A DNA stretch of 50,039 nucleotides from Bacteroidota bacterium. GTDB lineage: Bacteria; Bacteroidota; Bacteroidia; JAIBAJ01. Positions 23,498 through 32,227 of the stretch are shown here, piece by piece; position 1 is the first letter of the stretch; every line of letters begins with the position of its first letter. The position numbers and the translations under genes were made by a program. The notes beneath the pieces are model-generated. The model saw nothing but the letters and a program-made list of their open reading frames with translations. It made no database searches and was not told the origin of the DNA. Where the stretch lies: positions 1 to 50,039 of the forward strand of contig CANJNG010000008.1 of the NCBI GenBank assembly GCA_947475205.1, written 5' to 3'.

Positions 23498-25147
23498 ATG
23501 AATAAACTTTACTTTCCTACACTTCTTTCTTGCTTGATGCCCCTATTAGGTCTGGCACAATGGAATTCAAACACAAGCATAAACACACCTGCATGCCTCA
23601 AAATTAAAAGCCAAAGCAATCTCCACGCTGTTACCGATGGGTTTAGTGGAATAATAATGGCATGGGACGACAACCGCGACACTTCGGCCACATTGGGTGA
23701 TGTTTATGCTCAGCGACTAGATAAAAATGGCTTGGCCAAATGGACACTCAATGGCGTTGCTGTTTGTGCAAATCAATCCACACAAAAATCATCGGCCATT
23801 GTTGAATCCAATAATGGCAGCTCTATCATTACATGGGCCGACGACCGTAACGGCGATTTCGATATATATGCTCAAAAATTAGATTCAAACGGAAACCCTC
23901 TTTGGACTTCGGGCGGAGTTGCCCTAACTTCAAGTTCAAATACCAGCAAAAACCCAAAGATTGTGGTCGACAATAGCGGAGGGGCTTATGTGGTGTGGGA
24001 AGATTCCACAAACGTGTATTATGATATTTATGTGCAGCACATTAATAGTTCCGGTGCAAACCAACTTGGCATAAATGGCTTAGTTATTTGCAATGCAAAC
24101 AATTCACAAATCAATCCAAAGATTGATTCCGATTTCTCCGGAGGAGCTATCATCACTTGGCAAGACAAACGAAACGGAAACGATTATGATATTTATGCAC
24201 AACGTATTGCTTCGGGCGGTGCAGTGTCTTGGGCTGCAAACGGGGTTGTAATTTGCAATGCAGTTAATACCCAAAGCAATCCTCGTATCGAACCCGATGG
24301 AAATGGCGGAGCTACAATAGCCTGGGTGGATAAACGCAGTAGTTCCAATTCCGATATTTATGCTCAAAACATAAATGCATCGGGTGCGGTGTCTTGGGCA
24401 GCAAACGGAGTAGTGGTTTGCAATGCTGCCGGAAACCAATCGGCTGTCGATATGAAATTTGTAGGAACAAGCGGAACCTTGGTCTCATGGAAAGACTTCC
24501 GAAACAACACTTATCAAATATATTCGCAATTAGTTAATCTGCAAGGTGCCGTGCAATTAGCCGCCAATGGCATTCAGCTTTCTAGCGGGCTAAAAGCCAT
24601 TAACCCAAATACTATAAACTCAGGTAACGGAAATGCAATTGTGGTTTGGCAAGATTCTTCGGCTGCCGGATGGGACATTAAAGCACAGCAAATTACCAAT
24701 AGCCTGACTATTGGATGGGCTGCTGGCGGAGTAATAGTTTCTAATGCAAGCGATAATCAAATCAACGCAACCAACGTTTCAGATGGCATAGGTGGGGCAA
24801 TTTTTGCTTGGGAAGACCGCCGTAATGGTAATGATTACGACCTTTATGCACATCATATCGACATTAACGGCATGAGCTTAGTTACCGGCGAAGAACTCAG
24901 CTATCCTCCGACTTATCTCAAGGCTTTTCCTAACCCAATCACAGAATCTAACACTGTATTAAATATCTCTACCAATTTAAAAAGCACTTCAAATGTGGAA
25001 ATATTCAATGTGTTTGGCCAACGAATAGAGAAGGGAATTACAAATGCCTTCGGTGAGTATACCACGAATACAAATCAACTTCCAAACGGACTTTACAACT
25101 TTAGAATTAATGGTACGCAGCATGGAAGTTTTATCATTGCGAAATAA
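23498..25147 (+). CDS. T9SS-exported protein with propeller-like repeats
   Basis: The 549-residue protein has a signal peptide (about 1-20, ending GLAQ), six or seven repeats of about 57 residues (25-465) and a type A T9SS sorting domain (about 475-549: AFPNPI, VEIFNVFGQRI, LPNGLYNFRI). Each repeat contains phrases such as GGAIITWQDKRNGNDYDIYAQ and WAANGVVICN, suggesting one blade of a beta-propeller each. It would be exported through the outer membrane and attached to or released from the surface. The ATG at 23498 begins the signal peptide; earlier starts are not supported. No enzymatic motif is seen. Confidence 0.88.
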   Translation: MNKLYFPTLLSCLMPLLGLAQWNSNTSINTPACLKIKSQSNLHAVTDGFSGIIMAWDDNRDTSATLGDVYAQRLDKNGLAKWTLNGVAVCANQSTQKSSAIVESNNGSSIITWADDRNGDFDIYAQKLDSNGNPLWTSGGVALTSSSNTSKNPKIVVDNSGGAYVVWEDSTNVYYDIYVQHINSSGANQLGINGLVICNANNSQINPKIDSDFSGGAIITWQDKRNGNDYDIYAQRIASGGAVSWAANGVVICNAVNTQSNPRIEPDGNGGATIAWVDKRSSSNSDIYAQNINASGAVSWAANGVVVCNAAGNQSAVDMKFVGTSGTLVSWKDFRNNTYQIYSQLVNLQGAVQLAANGIQLSSGLKAINPNTINSGNGNAIVVWQDSSAAGWDIKAQQITNSLTIGWAAGGVIVSNASDNQINATNVSDGIGGAIFAWEDRRNGNDYDLYAHHIDINGMSLVTGEELSYPPTYLKAFPNPITESNTVLNISTNLKSTSNVEIFNVFGQRIEKGITNAFGEYTTNTNQLPNGLYNFRINGTQHGSFIIAK

Positions 25148-25153
25148 TTTGAA

Positions 25154-25558
25154 ATGATAAAAAAGCTACTCGTTCTTGCGTTCATTTTATCAGCATTTAT
25201 ACTTATTTCCTGCAAGAAAACTCCCGGCTTTGGCGGCAACGCCCGAATTAGAGGTAAAGTTTATGTTAAGCAATACGACCCCTTTTTTGTTTATCAAGAA
25301 TCTGAATACTTTGGGCCGAATATAGCTGTGCAGATAACCTTTGGCGATGATATTTCGCCCGATGCCACCGAAAACACCAATGCAAACGGTGAGTTTGAAT
25401 TTCAATATATGCGAACAGGAAAATATACAGTGAATGTTTACAGCAAAGTGCTGAAAGACTCCCTTCATCCATCGGGACTTGTGCCGGTGGACACTACTTT
25501 TACTATCAATAATTCACATGATATTGTAGACTTGGGTACATTAACTATTCAGAAATAA
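25154..25558 (+). CDS. Lipoprotein with carboxypeptidase-regulatory-like fold
   Basis: The 134-residue protein has a lipoprotein signal with lipobox LISC (Cys20) and one beta-sandwich domain. RIRGKVYVKQYD, then NANGEFEFQYMRTGKYTVNVY, is the pattern of CarboxypepD_reg/SdrD-B-like domains. It starts 6 bp after the T9SS repeat protein gene and 6 bp before the next, so the three form an operon. It probably sits at the outer membrane. Its role is unknown. Confidence 0.75.
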   Translation: MIKKLLVLAFILSAFILISCKKTPGFGGNARIRGKVYVKQYDPFFVYQESEYFGPNIAVQITFGDDISPDATENTNANGEFEFQYMRTGKYTVNVYSKVLKDSLHPSGLVPVDTTFTINNSHDIVDLGTLTIQK

Positions 25559-25564
25559 AGGAAA

Positions 25565-26035
25565 ATGAAGAATCTTATAGTGCTTGTATGGATATTTCTT
25601 TCCATATCAGTAAATGCTCAAAGCCGAAAAGAAGCAAAGAAAAATAAACTTAAATCGGCCACCGTTACCAAAACCGAAGGAGGCAAAACAATTAACGAAA
25701 GCAAGACTTTCTTTGATAAAGACGGAAACGAAATTGAAACCATCGACTATGGCAAAGAGGGCACAGTAAAAGAAATTCACAAATTCAAATTCAACAGTGA
25801 GGGCGATGAAATTGAAGAACTGCAATACAACGGTGCTAATGTTTTGCTGGAAAAGAAAATTACGAAATACACCCTTTTGGGCGAAAAAGCCGAAGAGTTA
25901 TTTTATGATGGAGAAGGGAAATATACCAAAAAACATTCGTATTCCTACGATGCCCAAGGACTAAGAACCGAACGCAAAACCATTGATGCAGCAGGGAAGG
26001 TGCTAAGTGTGAAGAATTATACCTATACGAAATAA
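25565..26035 (+). CDS. Small secreted protein with YD-like repeats
   Basis: The 156-residue protein has a signal peptide (about 1-18, ending VNAQ) followed by a Lys-rich stretch and short repeats such as FFDKDGNEIETIDY, FNSEGDEIEELQYN and SYDAQGLRTERKTI. These resemble RHS/YD-type or DUF4595-like strand-turn repeats. It is the last gene of the three-gene operon that starts at 23498. I recognise no specific family and assign no function. Confidence 0.65.
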   Translation: MKNLIVLVWIFLSISVNAQSRKEAKKNKLKSATVTKTEGGKTINESKTFFDKDGNEIETIDYGKEGTVKEIHKFKFNSEGDEIEELQYNGANVLLEKKITKYTLLGEKAEELFYDGEGKYTKKHSYSYDAQGLRTERKTIDAAGKVLSVKNYTYTK

Positions 26036-26080
26036 GGGTTAGGTAAAAGTTTACTTAATACAAAACTGCAAAAAATTAAG

Positions 26081-29000
26081 TTAAGGCTTCCTCACCATCG
26101 CATCATACACCACCTGATGTATCCTTGGACGGATATTTAACTGCCCCAGCTTTTTGTTTTCGGCGTCGGGATAAACACGATTAGACAGGAAAACATACAC
26201 CATATTCACCTTAGGGTCGGCCCAAGCAATAGTACCCGTAAACCCACTATGGCCGAAACTTTCCTGTGAGGCTAATGCCGCCGCCGGGTCTTCTTTTGTA
26301 ATATCGGGGTCAGGTTTATCGAGAATTAAGCCCCGGCGATTACCCAAATTGCAGAAATGGCACGTATTGAAGACATTAAAAGCAGAAGCACTAAAATAGC
26401 TTTGCCCGGCATAAAATCCTTTATTCAGATAAAGATGAAAGAGTTTGCCTAAATCATTTGCCGTGCCAAACAATCCGGCATGGCCTCCAATACCACCTTG
26501 CATAGCTGCCATGGGGTCGTGTATATAACCCTGCAATAGCTGCTTGCGAAATGCCACATCATATTCGGTGGGAACAATTCTATCGGCGGGGAATTTTTCA
26601 GTGGGGTTAAAGGTAAGTGTGCCAGTGCCTAATGATTTGTAAAACCAATCGGAAACCGATTTGTCAATGCTTTTTCCGGTGATTGATTCTACCACTTCCT
26701 TCATATAATACATTCCTAAATCGCTGTAAACGTATTTATTTCCGGGCGAAATATCGGTGCGGTCAATGGTGTTTCTAATCGTGTCGAGGTACGAATCCTT
26801 GAGATACATCCCGGCAGCTACTTGAATATTTCGGTTTTCTTCCGAGGCATTGGAAACATATTTCGGATTCCATTCCCCGTTCAGCATAACATTTTTCCCA
26901 AAAGGAATAAATGCTTTCAGGCCTGCTCGATGGGTCATAATATCCATAAGCGGAAGGGTTTCTTTATTTGTTCCTTTTAAACGTGGTAAATAATCGCCGA
27001 GGTTTTTTGAGTAATCCAACTGAATTTCATTATATAGTTTTAAAACCACAGGAAATGTAGAAGCCGCTTTGGTAATGGAGGCCAAATCATAAATACTTTG
27101 GTTATTTACCTTCTGTTTGTTTTCATAAGTGAAATAGCCATACGATTTGTTCCAAACCACAACACTATCTTTCGCTACCCAAACCTGACAACCGGGTGTA
27201 GCCTGATTAAAAATAGCTTCTTTGGCAATGGAATCTATTTGAGCCATCGTTTTGCTATCCAGTCCGGCTTCTTCGGGAATCCCATAACGCAAACGAATAG
27301 CCGGGGTATAATTCCCTGTCTTCACCTTAAACTTCCCTGACGAAACGGACAGATTTCCACTAAATCCAATCCCACCAAAAACACCCATTGCCGCGTATTG
27401 TTGAGCAAGTTCAGTTTGCTCGTATCCGGCAATTATTCCTTTAAACTTTTCGGGATTGCTTATATTTTTCAAAGAATAAGCATTTGCAAAAACCGCCAAA
27501 ACAGTTGGTTTCAATGATGCAATTGTGTCGGCTATTTTTTGGTCGGAAGAGGTGATGCCAAAGTTGGAGGCTACCTTCTGGGTAGTGTTTTGAAAAGCAG
27601 CCACCACCAGATTAAAATCTTTCAGTTTCATAACAAGACTATCCCGATCGGCTTGCGTGGCTTTGTGGGAGATAAAGAAATGCTGCACTGGAGCATAATT
27701 CCCCAGCATTTCCTGAAACGGGCTGACTACCGAATCACCGATGTTTACCGATGCAATCCGCAAAGTGTCGAGGCTTTGAAGCGGTAACAGTTTGTTTTCG
27801 TTTTTTAATAGTGTGATAGCGTTTCTTACCAATTTGCGGTTCATCAGTTCGGCTTCGGGCGAATTCAATTTAGCCACCAGACCATCGGTTTCAATCTTTT
27901 GGTAATGATTCAGGCCTTCCCATTCCTTTACTTTTAAAATTCTTTTTACTCTTTTGTCCACCTCCGCCTGCGAAATTTCTCCCTTTTCAATAGATTCTTT
28001 TATCAACTGAATACTCTTTTCCACATTGTCGGCGAAGAGCAGCACATCGTTTCCAGCTTTTAGGGCTTTTACGTTTATTTCGCCGGGAGTATAGTATTTA
28101 GCAATCCCCTGCATATTCAGGGCATCGGTGAAAACCAAACCGTTGAACTTTAGCTTATCCCGCAGCAAATCATCAATTATGTTTTTGGAAAGCGTTGCCG
28201 GAACATTCTTTGCTGAATCGAACACGGGGACAAACAAATGCCCCACCATCATACTGCCCAGCCCATTGTCAATAAGTTCTTTGAAGGGAAACAGTTCCAG
28301 AGAATCCATTCGGGCAGCGGTATGTTTCAGCACGGGCAAGTCTAGGTGTGAGTCCACATCGGTGTCGCCGTGGCCGGGAAAGTGTTTCCCACATGCCAGT
28401 ACATTATTGTCTTGCAATCCCCGCAGGTAGGCCAATCCTTTCAGCGTTACATTGATTTTATCCTCACCAAACGAACGATTTCCGATAACAGGGTTTTCGG
28501 GATTAGAGTTCACATCTAGTACCGGAGCAAAATTTACATGAATGCCCATCAACTTGCATTGACGGGCAATTTCTTCCCCCATTTCAAAAATCAGTAAATC
28601 GTTTTGAATAGCCCCAAGCATTTGCTGGCGGGGAAATTTAGTGGTGCTGTCGAGCCGCATACTCAGCCCCCATTCGCCATCAATAGAAATCATTAACGAG
28701 GTCTTGGCCAGGCTTTGATACCGATTGCACAAATTAGCTTCCCGAAGCGGACCGCCTTGCATAAATATCAATCCGCCAATCTTTACATCTTCTACCAAAT
28801 GCCTGATTTCTTCCACATGAGCAGCGTCTTTGTTGGAATAAGCTGCCACCATAAACAGTTGGGCAATACGTTCTTCTTCCGAAAGAGAATTAAATACCGA
28901 ATCAACCCATGATTTTTTGGATTTGAGCTTAGTTTTAGCTACAAACACAGGCTGACCTTTAAATTCTTTGTGAGCCACCGGTGAGGCTTCGGTAACGTTC

Positions 29001-29095
29001 GCAGTATCCTTGTGGGTTTTGCACCCTTGGAAGAACATTGCCGCAAACAGCGATATAATTATTGAAAATAGGACTAAGACTTTAAACTTTACCAT
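26081..29095 (-). CDS. GH3 hydrolase-beta-lactamase-family fusion lipoprotein
   Basis: The 1004-residue protein has a lipoprotein signal (lipobox QGC, Cys25), an N-terminal glycoside hydrolase family 3 domain (about 60-410), a linking GH3 C-terminal-like domain (about 420-595) and a class C beta-lactamase/serine hydrolase domain (about 605-1000). The GH3 part is NagZ-like: KHFPGHGDT (237-245), DSH (248-250) with the catalytic-dyad His, and the nucleophile Asp324 in VFTDALNM. The beta-lactamase part has SITK (673-676), YSD (790-792) and HSG near the end. Such fusions are known in Bacteroidota and probably act on murein fragments: hexosaminidase plus peptidase or esterase. It is convergent with the preceding operon. 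Confidence 0.9.
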   Translation of the reverse strand: MVKFKVLVLFSIIISLFAAMFFQGCKTHKDTANVTEASPVAHKEFKGQPVFVAKTKLKSKKSWVDSVFNSLSEEERIAQLFMVAAYSNKDAAHVEEIRHLVEDVKIGGLIFMQGGPLREANLCNRYQSLAKTSLMISIDGEWGLSMRLDSTTKFPRQQMLGAIQNDLLIFEMGEEIARQCKLMGIHVNFAPVLDVNSNPENPVIGNRSFGEDKINVTLKGLAYLRGLQDNNVLACGKHFPGHGDTDVDSHLDLPVLKHTAARMDSLELFPFKELIDNGLGSMMVGHLFVPVFDSAKNVPATLSKNIIDDLLRDKLKFNGLVFTDALNMQGIAKYYTPGEINVKALKAGNDVLLFADNVEKSIQLIKESIEKGEISQAEVDKRVKRILKVKEWEGLNHYQKIETDGLVAKLNSPEAELMNRKLVRNAITLLKNENKLLPLQSLDTLRIASVNIGDSVVSPFQEMLGNYAPVQHFFISHKATQADRDSLVMKLKDFNLVVAAFQNTTQKVASNFGITSSDQKIADTIASLKPTVLAVFANAYSLKNISNPEKFKGIIAGYEQTELAQQYAAMGVFGGIGFSGNLSVSSGKFKVKTGNYTPAIRLRYGIPEEAGLDSKTMAQIDSIAKEAIFNQATPGCQVWVAKDSVVVWNKSYGYFTYENKQKVNNQSIYDLASITKAASTFPVVLKLYNEIQLDYSKNLGDYLPRLKGTNKETLPLMDIMTHRAGLKAFIPFGKNVMLNGEWNPKYVSNASEENRNIQVAAGMYLKDSYLDTIRNTIDRTDISPGNKYVYSDLGMYYMKEVVESITGKSIDKSVSDWFYKSLGTGTLTFNPTEKFPADRIVPTEYDVAFRKQLLQGYIHDPMAAMQGGIGGHAGLFGTANDLGKLFHLYLNKGFYAGQSYFSASAFNVFNTCHFCNLGNRRGLILDKPDPDITKEDPAAALASQESFGHSGFTGTIAWADPKVNMVYVFLSNRVYPDAENKKLGQLNIRPRIHQVVYDAMVRKP

Positions 29096-29275
29096 ACTAA
29101 CGGCGAAAGTGAAAGATTATTGTGTGTGGAAGTGAATAATTTGGGTTAATTTTCAACAAGGGAATGTGAGAGCGGGAAAGAAGGAAGGGGAGGTGGTCGG
29201 GCAATTAACGTGCTATTGAAATTAATGGCTTGCGATAAAATCCATTTCCCCCACAGCATATTTTCTATTTTCGCC

Positions 29276-29283
29276 CTTCAAAT
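29276..29283 (+). promoter_or_regulatory. -7-like box of the crotonase gene
   Basis: TATTTTCG is a one-base variant of TAnnTTTG, 11 nt before the ATG. The same variant precedes the DUF721 gene. Confidence 0.35.
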
Positions 29284-29294
29284 ATTCAATTAAA

Positions 29295-30074
29295 ATGGCC
29301 TACACCCAAATCACCACTTCGCTTACCGAAGGAATTCTTCTAATCACTATTAATCGTCCCGACAAGCTTAATGCACTTAATTATGAGGTGCTGGAAGACT
29401 TGAACAAGGCCACGGATGAGGTGTATACTAATCCGGAAATAAAAAGTGCCATTATTACCGGTGCAGGTCCTAAATCCTTTGTTGCCGGAGCCGATATAGC
29501 TGAATTTAAAGGTTTATCAGTTGAAACAGGAGCTAAATTAGCCGCTCGTGGACAAGCTATCTTTAAGAAAATTGAAGATTCACCAAAACCCTTCATCGCT
29601 GCTGTAAATGGTTTTGCATTGGGCGGTGGTTGCGAATTAGCAATGAGTTGCCATATTAGAATTGCTACTCCAAATGCTCGTTTCGGACAGCCTGAAGTAA
29701 ATTTGGGCTTGATTCCCGGATATGGTGGCACGCAAAGGCTTATTCAACTAATAGGCAAAGGCAAGGCATTGGAGTTGCTCATGACAGCAGATATGATTAA
29801 TGCTGACGAAGCGTTGAGATTGGGTTTAGTAAATTATGTGGTATCGCCGGATGAATTGTTAGCTAAAGCGGATGAAATACTCAAAAAGATTGGTTCTAAA
29901 GCTCCGGTAGCTATCGCTAAAGTAATTGCTTGTGCCAATGCCTACTTTACTGATGGTGTTGATGGTCTTCAATATGAAGTGGATCGCTTTGGCGATTGCT
30001 GTGCTACTGAAGATTTCCAAGAAGGGGCAAGTGCTTTCTTGGAAAAGAGAGCTGCACAGTTTAAGGGGAAATAG
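29295..30074 (+). CDS. Enoyl-CoA hydratase/crotonase family protein
   Basis: The 259-residue protein is a crotonase that adds water across the double bond of trans-2-enoyl-CoA in fatty-acid beta-oxidation or related pathways. It has the oxyanion-hole segments FVAGADIAEF and ALGGGCELAMSC, and FGQPEVNLGLIPGYGGTQRL. Both catalytic glutamates are present, in the CELA and PEVNLG motifs. Length is standard. It is followed on the same strand by PhyH family genes, but the 100-bp gap with a repeat and a new promoter suggests a separate unit. Confidence 0.93.
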   Translation: MAYTQITTSLTEGILLITINRPDKLNALNYEVLEDLNKATDEVYTNPEIKSAIITGAGPKSFVAGADIAEFKGLSVETGAKLAARGQAIFKKIEDSPKPFIAAVNGFALGGGCELAMSCHIRIATPNARFGQPEVNLGLIPGYGGTQRLIQLIGKGKALELLMTADMINADEALRLGLVNYVVSPDELLAKADEILKKIGSKAPVAIAKVIACANAYFTDGVDGLQYEVDRFGDCCATEDFQEGASAFLEKRAAQFKGK

Positions 30075-30125
30075 GTGAGGGTTTGAGAATTAAGTAATCA
30101 GGTTTTACCGCCGAACGGGTCTTAA

Positions 30126-30160
30126 TACTCACTACTTATTACTCACTACTCATTACTACT
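30126..30160. repeat. Heptamer repeat TACTCAY-like, five units
   Basis: TACTCAC, TACTTAT, TACTCAC, TACTCAT and TACTACT lie end to end, each 7 bp. They directly precede the -7 box of the first PhyH gene. The period matches that of the TAGCGAA repeats around the S23 gene. Confidence 0.75.
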
Positions 30161-30162
30161 CT

Positions 30163-30170
30163 TACATTCG
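30163..30170 (+). promoter_or_regulatory. -7-like box of the first PhyH gene
   Basis: TACATTCG, a one-base variant of TAnnTTTG, ends 4 nt before the ATG, implying a leaderless transcript. Confidence 0.4.
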
Positions 30171-30174
30171 CCCA

Positions 30175-31083
30175 ATGTCTCCGCTATTCCAATCACCCTC
30201 GCTTCAAGAGAGCTTTGAGGCAGATGGGTTTGTTAAGATTCCGGCATTGCTGAATAGTGTGGATGTAGCGGCATTGCGAGCTGCTTATGCCACAGTAGCT
30301 GCTGCCCACGAGCGAATTAATATTCCCTATATCACCACTAGCCACTCCAACGATGCTGAGCTTATTACTAAGGTGGACGAAATGCTGCAAAGCATTATTG
30401 CTCCGGCTTTAAAAGAGCATTTGGTGAATTACAACTTGTTGTTTGGAAATTTTTTAGTGAAGATGCCAATGGCACAGTCGGAAACGTCGCCGCATCAGGA
30501 CATAACTTTTGTGGATGAAAGCCGCTTTGCTTCGGTAAATATTTGGGTGGCTTTGGAAAATATGAATGAGCAAAATGGCTGCATGTATTTTCTGAAAGGC
30601 AGCCACAAGTTAATGCCAACCATTCGGCCCACATTTGATTACAAGTGGCATTACGAAAATGTGAAGCAAGAAATTATTTCACAATCGGAAGTGTTTACTG
30701 CCAAGGCCGGTGATGCTTTTATTTTCAACCATGCTGTAATACATGGATCTTATTCAAACACTACACAAAGCCCGCGATTGGCAGCAGTTATAGCCGCATA
30801 CAGTAAAGATGCACAATTGATTCACTATTTTATTCCTAACCCCGATAGTTCTGTTTTGCAGAAATACCGGATGACAAAGGAAGCCTTTCTTCACTTCAAA
30901 AAAGGGCATCCGCCGGCCATGGGAGTTTTTGAGGGAGAAGTGCACTATGATTTTAAACAATTAAATTCAAAAGAGTTTCGGAGTCTACTGAAAGGCCGGA
31001 CTCAGAATACTATACTCGATAAATTGAAAGATTGGTTTCTGGGCAATATCAATAAACAAACACCTATGCCCCGGCAACTGTGA
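30175..31083 (+). CDS. PhyH-family dioxygenase 1
   Basis: The 302-residue protein is a phytanoyl-CoA dioxygenase (PhyH) family Fe(II)/2-oxoglutarate oxygenase. The metal triad is visible: His107 and Asp109 in SPHQDITFVDE and His190 in AVIHGSYSN, with Arg201 (SPRLAAV) likely holding 2-oxoglutarate. The family hydroxylates diverse small molecules; the substrate cannot be told here. The next two same-strand genes are relatives, and a Wzt-like ATPase follows, which points towards sugar or lipid modification in polysaccharide export rather than phytanate breakdown. The stop codon overlaps the first unit of a 21-bp tandem repeat. Confidence 0.87.
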   Translation: MSPLFQSPSLQESFEADGFVKIPALLNSVDVAALRAAYATVAAAHERINIPYITTSHSNDAELITKVDEMLQSIIAPALKEHLVNYNLLFGNFLVKMPMAQSETSPHQDITFVDESRFASVNIWVALENMNEQNGCMYFLKGSHKLMPTIRPTFDYKWHYENVKQEIISQSEVFTAKAGDAFIFNHAVIHGSYSNTTQSPRLAAVIAAYSKDAQLIHYFIPNPDSSVLQKYRMTKEAFLHFKKGHPPAMGVFEGEVHYDFKQLNSKEFRSLLKGRTQNTILDKLKDWFLGNINKQTPMPRQL

Positions 31084-31240
31084 CTCCTGCGTTGGCAGGG
31101 CTGACTCCTGCGTTGGCAGGGACGACTCCTGCGTTGGCATGGATGACTCCTGCGTTGGCAGGGACGACTCCTGCGTTGGCTGGGACGACTCCTGCGTTGG
31201 CATGAATGACTCCTGCGTTGGCATGGATGACTCTTGCCTA
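31082..31240. repeat. 21-bp tandem repeat between PhyH genes
   Basis: GACTC(C/T)TG begins at 31082, 31103, 31124, 31145, 31166, 31187, 31208 and 31229: eight times exactly 21 bp apart, the last one degenerate. Each full unit contains CCTGC-GTTG-GCAGG or a near version, a perfect 5-bp hairpin with a GTTG loop. The first unit begins inside the TGA stop of PhyH 1. The open frames seen on the minus strand across it are by-products of the period being a multiple of 3. Confidence 0.97.
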
Positions 31241-31312
31241 CCATAAACAGATTAAATTAAACTGCATTAGCTGCCAATCAAAAAATCAGTTACATCTTGC
31301 ATCCTCAATTCA

Positions 31313-32227
31313 ATGCCTAAGCCTCCCATTTTCCGTAACCTGCAGCTGCAAGCCGAATTCGACCAAAACGGATTTGTGAAAATGCAGCTGTTTTCGCCCG
31401 AACAGGTGCAGCGGCTAGAAGATTTCTATATTCAAACACAAGCCCAACACGAAACAGTTATCGAAAAAAAGAAATTTCACGCCACTAACGACACCGACAA
31501 TGCCGAGCTAATAAACGAAGCCGATGCCTTTATCAAGCAGGTGATGATGGAGGAAATAGACAAACATTTTGTGGATTACAAAACCATTGCGGCTAATTAT
31601 CTACTCAAGCAATCGTCGCAGGAATCGGATTTGAGTCCGCATCAGGATTTGCGTTTTGTGGACGAAGAGAAGTTTTATTCCTGCAATATTTGGGTAGCAA
31701 CACGCCCCACCACTAAGCAAAATGGTTGTTTGCGTTTTCTTAAAGGTAGTCATTTGCTCCATGACACTATTCGGCCTTTGCCTTCCTATCCCTGGATGTA
31801 TGAAAATGTAAAGGCTTTCATTCCGCCCTATTTTACCGATGTAACTACCGAAATTGGCGAATGTGTAGTGCTTAACCATGCCTGCATTCATGGGTCGTAT
31901 CCCAACCTTTCGGGCGAAACTCGCATTGCAGCCATACTGGCACTTATTCCCAAAGATGCCGATATTTGCCATTATTTTCTACCCGATGGCAATCCGGACA
32001 AGGAAGTGGAAAAATATGCAATGACTCTCGAAGATTTTGTGAACCTGAAAGGTGGCCAACGTCCAGAAAAAGCTCCTATGGTGGAGAAGTTCAAACACGA
32101 TTTTGCTCCGGTGGATGTTGCTGAATTTAAGAAATGGCTTAGCCGAAACGAAACTCCCCAAAACCTAATTAGCGATGGATACAACTTTATCAGCACCAAA
32201 CTATCAGCCCTTTTTAAACGCTCTTGA
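31313..32227 (+). CDS. PhyH-family dioxygenase 2
   Basis: The 304-residue protein is a close relative of the preceding gene product, with the metal ligands His110 and Asp112 in SPHQDLRFVDE, His193 in CIHGSYPN and Arg204 in ETRIAAI. The C-terminal tail (PDGNPDKEVEKYAMTLEDF) matches the same region in PhyH 1, so the two are tandem paralogues. Its 3' end overlaps the next gene by 53 bp in another frame, which suggests translational coupling. Substrate unknown. Confidence 0.87.
   Translation: MPKPPIFRNLQLQAEFDQNGFVKMQLFSPEQVQRLEDFYIQTQAQHETVIEKKKFHATNDTDNAELINEADAFIKQVMMEEIDKHFVDYKTIAANYLLKQSSQESDLSPHQDLRFVDEEKFYSCNIWVATRPTTKQNGCLRFLKGSHLLHDTIRPLPSYPWMYENVKAFIPPYFTDVTTEIGECVVLNHACIHGSYPNLSGETRIAAILALIPKDADICHYFLPDGNPDKEVEKYAMTLEDFVNLKGGQRPEKAPMVEKFKHDFAPVDVAEFKKWLSRNETPQNLISDGYNFISTKLSALFKRS

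Noticed and set aside
30985-31244. Minus-strand open frames with 7-residue repeats (MPTQESS type) over the 21-bp array
   Set aside because: By-product of the 21-bp period; they also run antisense into the PhyH 1 gene.
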